Shown: positions 16,302 through 24,579, counted from the stretch's first letter. The stretch: DNA of 25,853 bases from an uncultured Litoreibacter sp. (GCA_937928335.1 CALFWN010000356.1:1-25853), one strand, 5' to 3'. Program-made: numbers and translations. Notes: generated by a model from the sequence alone, not told the origin.

Positions 16302-16397
16302 ATCATTGCTTCAAAAATACCTCCCGCGGAGCGTCCCAAACCGGCAACCGGTGTTCCCGCTGCAAGCCGGGCATTCAGGTATTTATGAAGCAGTGAT
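16302..16397. repeat. 96-bp MITE/REP-like element with 21-bp inverted ends
   Basis: The 21-bp ends at 16302-16322 and 16377-16397 are reverse complements with 19 of 21 positions matching (core GCTTCAAAAATACCT against AGGTATTTATGAAGC). The 54-bp centre is GC-rich and contains ACCGG-CAA-CCGGT. Next to the left end, CTCCCGCGGAG (16321-16331) makes a short stem; read on the minus strand it is followed by GTATTTTTG, so this half also looks like an intrinsic terminator directed at the permease gene. A related motif stands alone at 24691-24728. No transposase is nearby. Bases 16398-16503 show nothing else I can support. Confidence 0.6.
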
Positions 16398-16503
16398 GGT
16401 AAGGGTTCGTTCACCATTTCAGGCGTAGTGTTTGCTCGCGGTACAGGCTGAGGAGCCGATGGCCGTAAGCGGTGATGGGGGGCCTGGGCTCCACATTGCA
16501 AGT

Positions 16504-16529
16504 GCCTTGTCCGGTTTTCCGGGCAAGGC
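16504..16529. other. Hairpin just after the ABC ATPase gene
   Basis: GCCTTG-T-CCGG (16504-16514), a TTTT loop, and CCGG-G-CAAGGC (16519-16529) form a stem of 10 Watson-Crick pairs plus one T/G position. It begins 22 bp beyond the ATPase stop on the minus strand. No T run follows in the minus direction, so it is more like an mRNA-stabilising or processing hairpin inside the operon than a terminator. Confidence 0.55.
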
Positions 16530-16550
16530 GCGTTAACCTTAATCAAGGGT

Positions 16551-17342
16551 TTACGCATCATCGGCATGGCCCGCTCTCAGACCGTCGCGCACGCGGTGGG
16601 CGATCTCGATGAATTCGGGGCTGTCGCGGATATCGAGCGGGCGCGTTTTGGGCAGGGTGCTTTCGATCACATCCGAAATACGGCCCGGGCGCGGGCTCAT
16701 GACGACGATCTTGGTCGACAGGTAGACCGCCTCGGGAATGGAATGCGTGACAAAGCAGATGGTTTTCTGCGTGCGGGCCCATAGCGCCAGCAACTGCTCG
16801 TTCAGATGGTCGCGCACAATCTCATCAAGCGCCCCGAAAGGCTCGTCCATCAGCAAGATATCCGCGTCAAAAGCCAGCGCGCGGGCGATGGAGGCGCGTT
16901 GTTGCATCCCGCCTGAAAGCTGCCAGGGGTATTTGGCCCCGAAGCCTGCAAGCTCCACCAGCTCGAGCACCCGCTCGACACGCGCGCTTTGCTCGGCCTT
17001 GGCGTAACCCATGATTTCCAGCGGCAAGGTGATGTTTCTGGCGATGGTGCGCCACGGATAGAGCCCTGCCGCCTGAAAGACGTAGCCATAGGCGCGGGCG
17101 CAGCGGGCTGCGTCGGGGGTCATGTCATTGACCGACAGCGTGCCGCCGGTGGGCTGCTCCAGACCGGCAATGCAGCGCAGGAAGGTGGTCTTGCCGCAGC
17201 CGGACGGGCCGATGAAAGAGACGAAATCGCCCTTGTGGATATCAAGCGCCACATCCTTGAGGGCATGAACCGGGCCGTCGCCGGTCTGAAAAGTCAGATC
17301 AAGCCCGCTGGCGGAGATGACAGGAAGGTCAGGCGCGGCCAT
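16551..17342 (-). CDS. ABC transporter ATP-binding protein
   Basis: The 263-residue cytoplasmic ATPase has all nucleotide-binding elements: Walker A GPSGCGKT (45-52), Q-loop Q90, signature LSGGMQQ (about 142-148), Walker B ILLMDEP (about 162-168) and the switch-histidine region CFVTHSI. It is of the nitrate/sulfonate/taurine (NrtD/SsuB/TauB) type and would energise the two permeases downstream. Its start follows the 55-residue membrane-peptide gene by 33 nt; the ribosome binding site is weak. Downstream there is a hairpin and a repeat element before the permeases. Confidence 0.95.
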   Translation of the reverse strand: MAAPDLPVISASGLDLTFQTGDGPVHALKDVALDIHKGDFVSFIGPSGCGKTTFLRCIAGLEQPTGGTLSVNDMTPDAARCARAYGYVFQAAGLYPWRTIARNITLPLEIMGYAKAEQSARVERVLELVELAGFGAKYPWQLSGGMQQRASIARALAFDADILLMDEPFGALDEIVRDHLNEQLLALWARTQKTICFVTHSIPEAVYLSTKIVVMSPRPGRISDVIESTLPKTRPLDIRDSPEFIEIAHRVRDGLRAGHADDA

Positions 17343-17375
17343 GTCAGACAGCCGCCGTGTCGGGAGTTACGGCGC

Positions 17376-17543
17376 CTAGGCGGCCGGCAGCGCGGCTTGG
17401 CTGTATTTCGACCAGACCCCGCCGATGGAGAAGGCTGCGAAGATGAACATCGCATCGGCCACGGCCACATCGTTGGCCCATGTTCCAAAGGCCAAAAGCC
17501 CGAGCGCCAGCACCAGCATGATGCGGATTATGATCGTTCCCAT
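17376..17543 (-). CDS. 55-residue membrane micro-protein
   Basis: The predicted product starts MGTIIIRIMLVLALGLLAFGTW and ends WSKYSQAALPAA, with one or two hydrophobic segments (about 3-20 and 28-42). GAGGGG lies 7 nt before the ATG at 17543, a good ribosome binding site; an in-frame upstream extension to 17642 lacks such support. It sits in the operon between the dihydropyrimidinase gene (115-nt gap) and the ABC ATPase gene (33-nt gap). I do not recognise a family. By position it could be an accessory subunit of the transporter, but this is a guess. Confidence 0.6.
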   Translation of the reverse strand: MGTIIIRIMLVLALGLLAFGTWANDVAVADAMFIFAAFSIGGVWSKYSQAALPAA

Positions 17544-17658
17544 CGGAGAACCCCTCGCCAAAAACACCTTTGGATCGCAGTGTTCCCAAGGCATTCGGGC
17601 GATTATATGTCCTTGTTGGGTCAATTCCCGCGTATTCATCAATTCTTAACATTTTAGG

Positions 17659-19122
17659 TCAGACACCAGAGGGAATGTTCATCGGATCGCGCTCGATCTT
17701 GCGCGGGGTGTTCAGCGCCTTCCACTTGCCCAGCGCCTGAGAGGCAGAGGCAAAGGCCGGGCGCGTGATGAACTTGCCGCGACCGGGCTGGGGTTGCGAG
17801 TTTTGACCATAAGCCCAGATCACATCGCCACGCGACAAGGTATAGCGCGGCTGCGCAGTGACAGTTCTGCCCTCGAAGACATTGTAATCTATGATGGATT
17901 TCTGCGTGGAGACCGCGACCTGTTTGGAGATTTTCGGGTCCCAAACCACGATATCGGCGTCCCCCCCGACCGCGATGCTGCCCTTCAGCGGGTAGATATT
18001 GAGGATTTTGGCAATGTTGGTCGAAGTGGCCGCGACGAATTCCTCGGGCGTCAGGCGGCCTGTCTCGACCCCTTCTGTCCACAGCATGGCCATGCGTTCC
18101 TCAAGCCCGCCCGTGCCATTGGGAATGCGCGTGAAATCATCCACCCCCATGCGTTTCTGGCTGTCATCAAAGGCCGCGTGATCTGTCGCCACCACCTGCA
18201 GGCTGCCCGAGGCGAGCCCCGCCCAAAGGGAGGCCTGATGGTCTTTGGAGCGGAAGGGTGGGCTCATCACCCGGCGCGCAGCATATTGCCAGTCCTTGTT
18301 GAAATACTCGGATTCGTCCAGCGTCAGGTGCTGGATGAGCGGCTCGCCGTAAACCCGCATCCCCTTCTGGCGGGCCCGGCGGATCGCCTCATGCGCCTGC
18401 TCGCAGGAAACATGGACAATATAGAGCGGCGTGCCTGCGGCATCGGCGATCATGATGGCGCGGTTGGCGGCCTCGCCCTCGACCTCGGGCGGGCGCGAAT
18501 AGGCGTGGCCCTCCGGCCCGGTGACACCGGCGGCCATGTATTTTTGTTGCAGCTCCTGCACGATATCGCCGTTTTCGGCGTGCACCAGCGGCAGCGCGCC
18601 CAGCTCTGCGCAGCGCTTGAAGGAGGCGTACATCTCGTCATCCTCCACCATCAGCGCGCCTTTATAGGCCATGAAATGCTTGAACGTGTTGATGCCGCGT
18701 TTCTGAACAACGTCCTGCATCTCGTTGAAAATGCTCTCATTCCAGCCGGTGATAGCCATGTGATAGGAGATGTCGCAACAGATCTGGTCGCGCGACTTGC
18801 GGTCCCATTCATCAATGGCATTCAACAGCGAACCGTCCTCGCCGGGCAGGCAGAAATCCACCAGCATCGTGGTGCCGCCTGCGGCCGCGGCAAAGGTGCC
18901 GCTCTCGAATGTCTCGGCCGCGGTGGTGCCCATGAAGGGCATTTCCAGATGGGTGTGCGGGTCGATGCCGCCGGGGATCACATAGGCGCCCTCTGCGTCG
19001 ATCACCTCGTCGCCCTTGAGGTTTTCGCCAATGGCCGCGATCTTCTCGCCCTCGACCAGCACATCCGCTTCCCATTGGCGGTCGGCGGTGACGATGGTGC
19101 CGCCTTTGATCACTTTGCTCAT
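17659..19122 (-). CDS. pydB: Dihydropyrimidinase (D-hydantoinase family)
   Basis: The 487-residue cytoplasmic enzyme opens the ring of 5,6-dihydrouracil or dihydrothymine to the N-carbamoyl-beta-amino acid, the second step of reductive pyrimidine breakdown. The binuclear metal site of the cyclic amidohydrolases is complete: H56 and H58 (GGIDPHTHLEMPF), the lysine expected to be carboxylated, K154 (MAYKGA), H181 (VHAENGD), H237 (VHVSC) and D314 (ATDHAAF). AGGAG precedes the ATG by about 7 nt. Hydantoinases share this sequence pattern, but preT, preA, the M20 amidohydrolase and a RutR-like regulator alongside make dihydropyrimidine the most probable substrate. The lipoprotein gene ends 24 nt upstream. 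Confidence 0.95.
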   Translation of the reverse strand: MSKVIKGGTIVTADRQWEADVLVEGEKIAAIGENLKGDEVIDAEGAYVIPGGIDPHTHLEMPFMGTTAAETFESGTFAAAAGGTTMLVDFCLPGEDGSLLNAIDEWDRKSRDQICCDISYHMAITGWNESIFNEMQDVVQKRGINTFKHFMAYKGALMVEDDEMYASFKRCAELGALPLVHAENGDIVQELQQKYMAAGVTGPEGHAYSRPPEVEGEAANRAIMIADAAGTPLYIVHVSCEQAHEAIRRARQKGMRVYGEPLIQHLTLDESEYFNKDWQYAARRVMSPPFRSKDHQASLWAGLASGSLQVVATDHAAFDDSQKRMGVDDFTRIPNGTGGLEERMAMLWTEGVETGRLTPEEFVAATSTNIAKILNIYPLKGSIAVGGDADIVVWDPKISKQVAVSTQKSIIDYNVFEGRTVTAQPRYTLSRGDVIWAYGQNSQPQPGRGKFITRPAFASASQALGKWKALNTPRKIERDPMNIPSGV

Positions 19123-19146
19123 CGAGGTCTCCTTTTCGGGCTTTGG

Positions 19147-19863
19147 CTATTTGCGGCGGAAGACAGTGGTTTCACGCATACCCGCCAGGCTGGACTGCAC
19201 CACCAGATCAATCGGCACCGCGTTTCTGTCCAGCGAATAGGTCAAGGTTTGCCGCGCCAATTGGCGGGCCACGCGCTGGCTGGGGTCGGGGCGCAGCCGG
19301 GAGGTCCACACGCCGTTGGCCTCAGTGGTTTCGGCCAGAAATGTGATCTGCAGGGGATCGCCGCTGATCGTGGAGGTAAACTGGCAGCTGCCCAGCGTGG
19401 CAAAGCAATCATGCGGCACCGTGCGGCGGCTTTGCGCCTGATAGGTCGAGACCGCGATGCGGAACCGATTATCCGCCGAGTGACGGTAAGGCACAAGCAG
19501 CTGATTGCCGCGCACCTCGACCTGCAGGTTCTCGACCTCAAGCGCTTCACGGAAGACCCGGGTGACGTCCTCCAGCCCCTCGCCGCTGGGCAAGGTGTAG
19601 ATGTAATTGCCAACATAATCATACCGACCATTGCCGCGCCGCCGGGAGGTGAGCACCAGCTCGACGGGCAGCGGCAATGCCTCGATCTCCACCATATAAC
19701 GGTAAGTTACCCCCGATGGCGGGCGCAGCGTGTCCAGATCGACCTCCTGCCCGATGCCGGGACGGATGGCGACCGGTTCTGTGGGCGGCGCACAGGCGGC
19801 CAGACATGCCGCGCCGAGCAGAGCGAGGGCTACGTTGCGCAAAGGGCGCGCGAGACAGGTCAA
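19147..19863 (-). CDS. Predicted lipoprotein of unknown function, TTG start
   Basis: The 238-residue protein has a signal sequence with lipobox LAAC (residues 21-24), so it should be a membrane-anchored periplasmic lipoprotein. The rest is mostly predicted beta-strand without a family I can name; C152 and C159 in the segment HDCFATLGSCQF might form a disulfide. The start is TTG at 19863, supported by GGAGG 7 nt upstream; the TTG overlaps the TGA stop of the amidohydrolase (TTGA, 19860-19863). Translational coupling inside a catabolic operon suggests a linked job, such as envelope support for the transporter, but nothing in the sequence shows this. Confidence 0.78.
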   Translation of the reverse strand: MTCLARPLRNVALALLGAACLAACAPPTEPVAIRPGIGQEVDLDTLRPPSGVTYRYMVEIEALPLPVELVLTSRRRGNGRYDYVGNYIYTLPSGEGLEDVTRVFREALEVENLQVEVRGNQLLVPYRHSADNRFRIAVSTYQAQSRRTVPHDCFATLGSCQFTSTISGDPLQITFLAETTEANGVWTSRLRPDPSQRVARQLARQTLTYSLDRNAVPIDLVVQSSLAGMRETTVFRRK

Positions 19864-21110
19864 CTGGCGACCTCCGCTGTTTCGAGCACGGCATGGAACA
19901 GCACATTGGTCCCGGCGGCGGCCCAGTCGGGGCTGATCTCTTCGGCCTCATTGTGGCTGAGCCCATCGACGCAGGGGCACATGACCATCGCCGTTGGCGC
20001 AACCCGGTTGATCCAGCACGCGTCATGCCCGGCGCCCGAGATCAGGTCCATATGGCTGTAGCCCAGCCGCTCGGCCGCGTTGCGCACCGCCGTCACGCAG
20101 CCCGCGTCAAAAGTAACTGGATCAAAGCCGCCGACTTTCTCCATCTCCAGCCCGAGGCCCATATCGTCGCAGATCGTCCGGGCGGCGGCGGCGAGGCGGT
20201 CCTCCATATCCTTGATGACATCAAAATCGGGCGAGCGGAAATCGACCGTGAAGACCACCTTGCCGGGGATCACGTTGCGGGAGTTGGGGTAGACGTCGAT
20301 ATGACCCGCCGCGCCCACCGCATGGGGCGCGTGGCTGAGCGCGATCTCGTCAACCTTTTGCAGGATATGGGCCATGCCCAGCCCGGCGTTCTTGCGCATC
20401 GGCATCGGGGTCGAGCCGGTATGGCTGTCCTTGCCGGTGATGGTGAATTGCACCCAGCTGAGGCCCTGGCCGTGGGTGACCACGCCGATATCCCTGCCCT
20501 CGGCCTCAAGGATCGGGCCTTGCTCGATATGCAGCTCGAAAAAGGCGTGCATCTTGCGCGCGCCGACCTCTTCCTCGCCGCGCCAGCCGATGCGTTTCAG
20601 CTCGTCGCCGAAGGATTTGCCATCGGCATCCGTCCGGTTGTAAGCCCAGTCCTGCGTATGGATGCCCGCGAACACGCCGGAGGAGAGCATGGCAGGCGCG
20701 TAGCGCGTCCCCTCCTCATTGGTGAAATTTGTCACCACAATCGGGTGTTTGGTCTTGATGCCCAGATCATTGAGGGAGCGCAGGATTTCCAGCCCGCCCA
20801 GCACGCCCAGCACCCCGTCATATTTGCCGCCCGTGGGTTGCGTGTCGAGATGTGAGCCCACATAGACCGGCAGCGCGTCGGGGTCGGTGCCCTCGCGGCG
20901 CGCGAACATGTTGCCCATCTGGTCGAGCCCCATCGTGCAGCCCGCATCCTCGCACCATTTCTGAAACAGCGCCCGCCCCTCCCCGTCTTCATCGGTCAGG
21001 GTCTGGCGATTGTTGCCCCCAGCCACGCCGGGTCCGATCCGGGCCATTTCCATCAGGCTGTCCCAAAGGCGTGCGCCATTGATCTTCAGATTCTCGCCAG
21101 GTGCTGCCAT
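19860..21110 (-). CDS. pydC: N-carbamoyl-beta-alanine amidohydrolase (M20 family, beta-ureidopropionase type)
   Basis: The 416-residue metal-dependent hydrolase belongs to the M20/M28 amidase-carbamoylase group and would convert N-carbamoyl-beta-alanine to beta-alanine, CO2 and ammonia, the third step of the pathway. Metal and catalytic motifs are visible: GSHLDTQPTGGKYDG (H87, D98), NEEG (E132, E133), HIEQGPILE (H194) and SHNEAEE near the end (H386). The GAGHDACW segment (about 359-366) is typical of the family. The ATG at 21110 is chosen because GGGGAG lies 6 nt before it; an in-frame ATG at 21131 has no such site. Allantoate amidohydrolase is the main alternative, made unlikely by the neighbours. 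It leads the long minus-strand operon downstream of a RutR-like operator. Confidence 0.92.
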   Translation of the reverse strand: MAAPGENLKINGARLWDSLMEMARIGPGVAGGNNRQTLTDEDGEGRALFQKWCEDAGCTMGLDQMGNMFARREGTDPDALPVYVGSHLDTQPTGGKYDGVLGVLGGLEILRSLNDLGIKTKHPIVVTNFTNEEGTRYAPAMLSSGVFAGIHTQDWAYNRTDADGKSFGDELKRIGWRGEEEVGARKMHAFFELHIEQGPILEAEGRDIGVVTHGQGLSWVQFTITGKDSHTGSTPMPMRKNAGLGMAHILQKVDEIALSHAPHAVGAAGHIDVYPNSRNVIPGKVVFTVDFRSPDFDVIKDMEDRLAAAARTICDDMGLGLEMEKVGGFDPVTFDAGCVTAVRNAAERLGYSHMDLISGAGHDACWINRVAPTAMVMCPCVDGLSHNEAEEISPDWAAAGTNVLFHAVLETAEVAS

Positions 21111-21167
21111 GCCCTGCTCCCCTTTGGACATCTTCGTGGTCGGTCACATTGTTCAGACCGACAATAT

Positions 21168-21183
21168 TTTACCAACCGGTCAA
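21168..21183. promoter_or_regulatory. Predicted RutR-type operator between pydC and rutR
   Basis: TTTACCAACCGGTCAA matches the E. coli RutR consensus TTGACCA-NN-TGGTCAA at 12 of the 14 specified positions. It lies 57 bp upstream of the amidohydrolase start and about 100 bp upstream of the regulator start, so one site could control both directions. RutR releases its operator when it binds uracil or thymine in E. coli; the same behaviour here is inferred. Confidence 0.7.
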
Positions 21184-21284
21184 AGCGAGGCTAGCAGAGG
21201 GGCCGGGTCAGTCAAGAAGAACCCCGGGCTGAAACCGCCTCCGGCGCTGTTTTGGTAGACAAGTGCCCGGTTTTTTGGCACGCC

Positions 21285-21911
21285 ATGATCATGACAGCTT
21301 CCCCCGCCGAGCCCAAGCCGCTGACGCGTATTCAAACCAAGAACCGCGCGGCCATACTCGATGCTGGGCTTGAGGTGTTCTCAACCTACGGGTTTCGCGG
21401 CTCTACGCTGGACCAGATCGCCACCGCCGCCGGGCTGTCAAAGCCAAACCTTCTGTATTATTTCCCGTCAAAGGAGGCGATCCATGCCGAGCTGCTGACG
21501 GGATTGCTGACCACCTGGCTTGACCCGCTGAAGCTGATGCGGGCCGATGGCGACCCGGTGCCTGAGCTTCTGGGATATGTGCGCCGCAAGCTGGAGATGA
21601 GCCGTCAGTTCCCGCGCGAAAGCCGCCTGTTTGCCAATGAGATATTGCAAGGCGCGCCGCGCATCAAGGCGGCGCTGAGCGGCGAGCTGAAAACGCTGGT
21701 GGACGCCAAGGCGCAGGTGATTTCCAAATGGTCCAAAGCCGGTCTGATCACCGAAATCGACCCGCATCATCTGATCTTCTCGATCTGGTCGCTGACCCAG
21801 CATTACGCCGATTTTGACGTGCAGGTCCGCGCCGTTCTGGGCCGTGATGTGCCTTTTGACGAGGCGGAGCAGTATCTTGTGCAGCTGTTCGAGAAGCTGC
21901 TCAAGCCCTAG
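21285..21911 (+). CDS. rutR: TetR-family pyrimidine regulator RutR
   Basis: The 208-residue protein closely follows E. coli RutR (212 residues) along its length. It has a TetR helix-turn-helix (about 41-61, LDQIATAAGLSKPNLLYYF), then the RutR-like run PSKEAIHAELL, LEMSRQFPRESRLFANEILQGAP and the C-terminal IDPHHLIFSIWSLTQHYADF that helps form the ligand pocket and dimer face. In E. coli, RutR binds DNA until uracil or thymine displaces it. ATGs at 21285 and 21291 are both possible and neither has a strong ribosome binding site; a TTG at 21252 is in frame but unlikely. It is divergent from pydC and convergent with preA, with only 18 nt between stops and no obvious terminator. Confidence 0.93.
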   Translation: MIMTASPAEPKPLTRIQTKNRAAILDAGLEVFSTYGFRGSTLDQIATAAGLSKPNLLYYFPSKEAIHAELLTGLLTTWLDPLKLMRADGDPVPELLGYVRRKLEMSRQFPRESRLFANEILQGAPRIKAALSGELKTLVDAKAQVISKWSKAGLITEIDPHHLIFSIWSLTQHYADFDVQVRAVLGRDVPFDEAEQYLVQLFEKLLKP

Positions 21912-21929
21912 GCCGGGTGCCTCCGCACA

Positions 21930-23234
21930 TTATTCGGCCGCGACGGCGCCGGGATTGTTGGGATGGGTGGTCCAGTTGGCGTAGTCTTTCTCAACCACCT
22001 TGCCGGTGCGCGGATCAACCTCGCCGGGCTGCATCGCATCCATTGTGATACATTCCTCAACGGGGCAGACATCGACACATAGGTTGCAGGCCACGCATTC
22101 GGCATCGATCACCGTGAAGACGCGGTCATCTGACATGGCGATGGCCTGATGCGAGGTGTCCTCGCAGGCCGCATAACAGCGCCCGCAGGAGATGCAGGTG
22201 TCCTGATTGATCTTGGCCTTGGCCACGTAATTGAGGTTGAGATATTGCCAGTCGGTGACATTGGGCACGGCGGAGCCCACGAAATCAGCGGTGCTGGTAT
22301 GGCCTTTCTCATCCATCCAGTCGGACAGGCCCGAGGCCATCTCGGACACGATCTTGAAGCCGTAGGTCATGACGGCGGTGCAGACCTGCACATTGCCGCA
22401 GCCCAGCGCCATGAATTCAGCGGCATCGCGCCATGTGGTGACGCCGCCAATGCCTGAGATCGGCATCCCTGCCGTGTCGCTGTGGCGCGCGATCTCCGAC
22501 ACCATCGACAGCGCGATGGGTTTCACCGCCGGGCCGCAATAGCCGCCGTGGCTTCCCTTGCCATCAATGGAGGGCTCGGGCGACATGGTGTCGAGATCGA
22601 CGGATGTGATGGAGTTGATCGTGTTGATCAGGCTCACCGCATCCGCTCCGCCACGCCTGGCGGCCTCGGCGGGTTTGCGGATATCGGTAATATTGGGCGT
22701 CAGCTTCACGATCACCGGCATCCGGGTGTTCTGCTTGCACCAGCGGGCGACCATTTCGATATATTCAGGCACCTGCCCCACGGCCGCGCCCATGCCGCGC
22801 TCGGACATGCCATGCGGGCAGCCGAAATTCAGCTCGATCCCGTCCGCGCCGGTTTCCTCGACGACCGGCAGGATGGCTTTCCACGCCTCCTCCTCGCAGG
22901 GCACCATGAGGGAGACGACCATCGCCCGGTCGGGATAGTCGCGCTTGACCGCCTTGATTTCGCGCAGGTTCTGCTGCAACGGGCGGTCGGTGATCAGCTC
23001 GATATTGTTGAGGCCCAGAAGCCTGCGATCCGCGCCATAAATGGCGCCGTATCGGGGCCCGTTGACATTGACCACCGGCGGGCCTTCGGCGCCCAAGGTT
23101 TTCCACACGACCCCGCCCCAGCCGGCCTCAAACGCGCGGCGCACATTATATTCCTTATCCGTGGGCGGCGCGGAGGCCAGCCAGAACGGGTTGGGGCTTT
23201 TGATGCCTATGAAATTGCTGGTCAGGTCTGCCAT
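21930..23234 (-). CDS. preA: Dihydropyrimidine dehydrogenase subunit PreA
   Basis: The 434-residue subunit holds the FMN site where uracil or thymine is reduced to the 5,6-dihydro form. An alpha/beta barrel related to dihydroorotate dehydrogenase covers about residues 1-320, with the catalytic-cysteine loop NFGCPHG (C139) and a flavin-site segment SGIGGV. The C-terminus has two [4Fe-4S] ferredoxin motifs (C347, C350, C353, C357 and C380, C383, C386, C390). An AGGAGG ribosome binding site overlaps the preT stop, leaving 10 nt between the two genes. The C-terminal extension is slightly longer than in E. coli PreA (411 residues). Confidence 0.96.
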   Translation of the reverse strand: MADLTSNFIGIKSPNPFWLASAPPTDKEYNVRRAFEAGWGGVVWKTLGAEGPPVVNVNGPRYGAIYGADRRLLGLNNIELITDRPLQQNLREIKAVKRDYPDRAMVVSLMVPCEEEAWKAILPVVEETGADGIELNFGCPHGMSERGMGAAVGQVPEYIEMVARWCKQNTRMPVIVKLTPNITDIRKPAEAARRGGADAVSLINTINSITSVDLDTMSPEPSIDGKGSHGGYCGPAVKPIALSMVSEIARHSDTAGMPISGIGGVTTWRDAAEFMALGCGNVQVCTAVMTYGFKIVSEMASGLSDWMDEKGHTSTADFVGSAVPNVTDWQYLNLNYVAKAKINQDTCISCGRCYAACEDTSHQAIAMSDDRVFTVIDAECVACNLCVDVCPVEECITMDAMQPGEVDPRTGKVVEKDYANWTTHPNNPGAVAAE

Positions 23235-23244
23235 GATGTCCTCC

Positions 23245-24579
23245 TCAGCCCATCAGCCGGGCGTGAATATCTTCTGCCGCGTCGCGCCCCTCGGCCACGG
23301 CTGTCACCGTCAGGTCATCGCCGCCGGTCGCGCAATCGCCGCCTGCCCAGACGCCTGTGAGCGAGGTTTGCCCCGCGCCCGTGACCGCGATCTTGCCCTG
23401 CTCGATCCTTAAGCCCCCCGGCACCTCATCGAGCCTCTGGCCGATGGCAGTGAAGACCTGATCGGCTTTCACGCGGAAGGTCTCCCCGGTGCCGGTGAGT
23501 GTGCCGTTTTTCGAGGCGGTATATTCGAACTCGACCTCTGTGGCCGCGCCATTGCCATGCACCTCTTTGGGCTGCGCGTTGAAGATGATGTTGACCCCGT
23601 GGGAGGCCGCGAGGTCTTGCTCATAGCGCGACGCACCCATGTCCTCGCGACCGCGCCTATAGGCGATGGTGACCTGCTCGGCGCCCAGAAGCTTGGACTG
23701 CACGGCGGCATCCACAGCCGTCATGCCGCCGCCGATCACCACCACATGGCGGCCCACCGGCAATGTCGAGAGATCCTCCGCCTGACGCAGCTCGGAGATG
23801 AACGAGACGGCATCGCGGACGCCGCCCCGCTCTTCACCGGCGGCGCGCAGGGAGTTCACGCCACCCAAACCAACGCCCAGAAACACAGCGTCGAAATCCT
23901 GTTGCAATGCAGTGATGTCCAGATCACGCCCGAGGGCCTGCCCGGATTTCAAAGTGATGCCGCCGATCTGCATCAGCCAATCAACCTCGCGGGCCGCGAA
24001 ATCATCGGTGCTTTTATAGGCGGCGATGCCGAATTCGTTCAGCCCGCCGGGCTTGGGGCGCGCATCAAAGAGCGTCACCTCATGGCCGTGAGTGGCAAGA
24101 CGGTGCGCGCAGGCAAGCCCTGCGGGACCTGCGCCGACCACGGCGATTGTTTTGCCGGTGGCGGCGGCACGGCTGAAGGGATGGAGACCATCCTCCATCA
24201 GCGCGTCGGTGGCATGGCGTTGCAGGCGGCCGATCTCCACCGGTTTGCCCTCGGCCACTTCGCGCACGCAGACCTGCTCGCAAAGCGTCTCGGTCGGGCA
24301 AACGCGTGCGCACATGCCGCCAAGGATGTTCTGGTCAAGGATGGTCTTTGCCGCAGCCTTGGGCGTGCCGGTCTGGATTTGGCGGATGAAGAGCGGGATG
24401 TCGATATCGGTGGGACAGGCCGTCACGCAGGGCGCGTCATAGCAGAAATAGCACCTGTCCGCCGCGACCGCCGCCTCATGCGGGGCATAGGGCGCGTGCA
24501 GGTCGTCGAAGTTTTCTGCAAGCTGATCCGTCGAGAGGCGGCCTGCCGCAATACCCGGTGTCATCTGGCTGTTGGACAT
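23245..24579 (-). CDS. preT: Dihydropyrimidine dehydrogenase subunit PreT
   Basis: The 444-residue flavoprotein takes electrons from NAD(P)H through FAD and iron-sulphur clusters to PreA. Its N-terminal part resembles the small-subunit-of-glutamate-synthase fold, with two cysteine groups (C43, C46, C51, C55 and C90, C94, C100, C104) for [4Fe-4S] clusters. An FAD dinucleotide-binding motif GAGPAGLACAHRL begins near 149, and a second nucleotide motif IGGGMTAVDAA is near 280. AAGGAGG stands shortly before the ATG. It is the first gene of a two-gene preTA unit, with a predicted RutR operator 50 bp upstream. Confidence 0.95.
   Translation of the reverse strand: MSNSQMTPGIAAGRLSTDQLAENFDDLHAPYAPHEAAVAADRCYFCYDAPCVTACPTDIDIPLFIRQIQTGTPKAAAKTILDQNILGGMCARVCPTETLCEQVCVREVAEGKPVEIGRLQRHATDALMEDGLHPFSRAAATGKTIAVVGAGPAGLACAHRLATHGHEVTLFDARPKPGGLNEFGIAAYKSTDDFAAREVDWLMQIGGITLKSGQALGRDLDITALQQDFDAVFLGVGLGGVNSLRAAGEERGGVRDAVSFISELRQAEDLSTLPVGRHVVVIGGGMTAVDAAVQSKLLGAEQVTIAYRRGREDMGASRYEQDLAASHGVNIIFNAQPKEVHGNGAATEVEFEYTASKNGTLTGTGETFRVKADQVFTAIGQRLDEVPGGLRIEQGKIAVTGAGQTSLTGVWAGGDCATGGDDLTVTAVAEGRDAAEDIHARLMG

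Noticed and set aside
17794..20061. Plus-strand open frame of 755 codons
   Set aside because: It spans the antisense of three minus-strand genes (dihydropyrimidinase, lipoprotein, amidohydrolase end) and shows no domain; its length is a by-product of high GC.
19860..21110. Allantoate amidohydrolase
   Set aside because: The same M20 family is used, but no allantoin genes are present, and the dihydropyrimidinase and preTA genes next to it favour beta-ureidopropionase.
21141..21160. CGGTC...GACCG inverted repeat as a second RutR site
   Set aside because: The 5-bp arms with a 10-bp spacer do not fit the 7-2-7 RutR operator geometry.
22482..23360. Plus-strand open frame of 292 codons
   Set aside because: It is antisense to preA, whose FMN and iron-sulphur motifs are complete.
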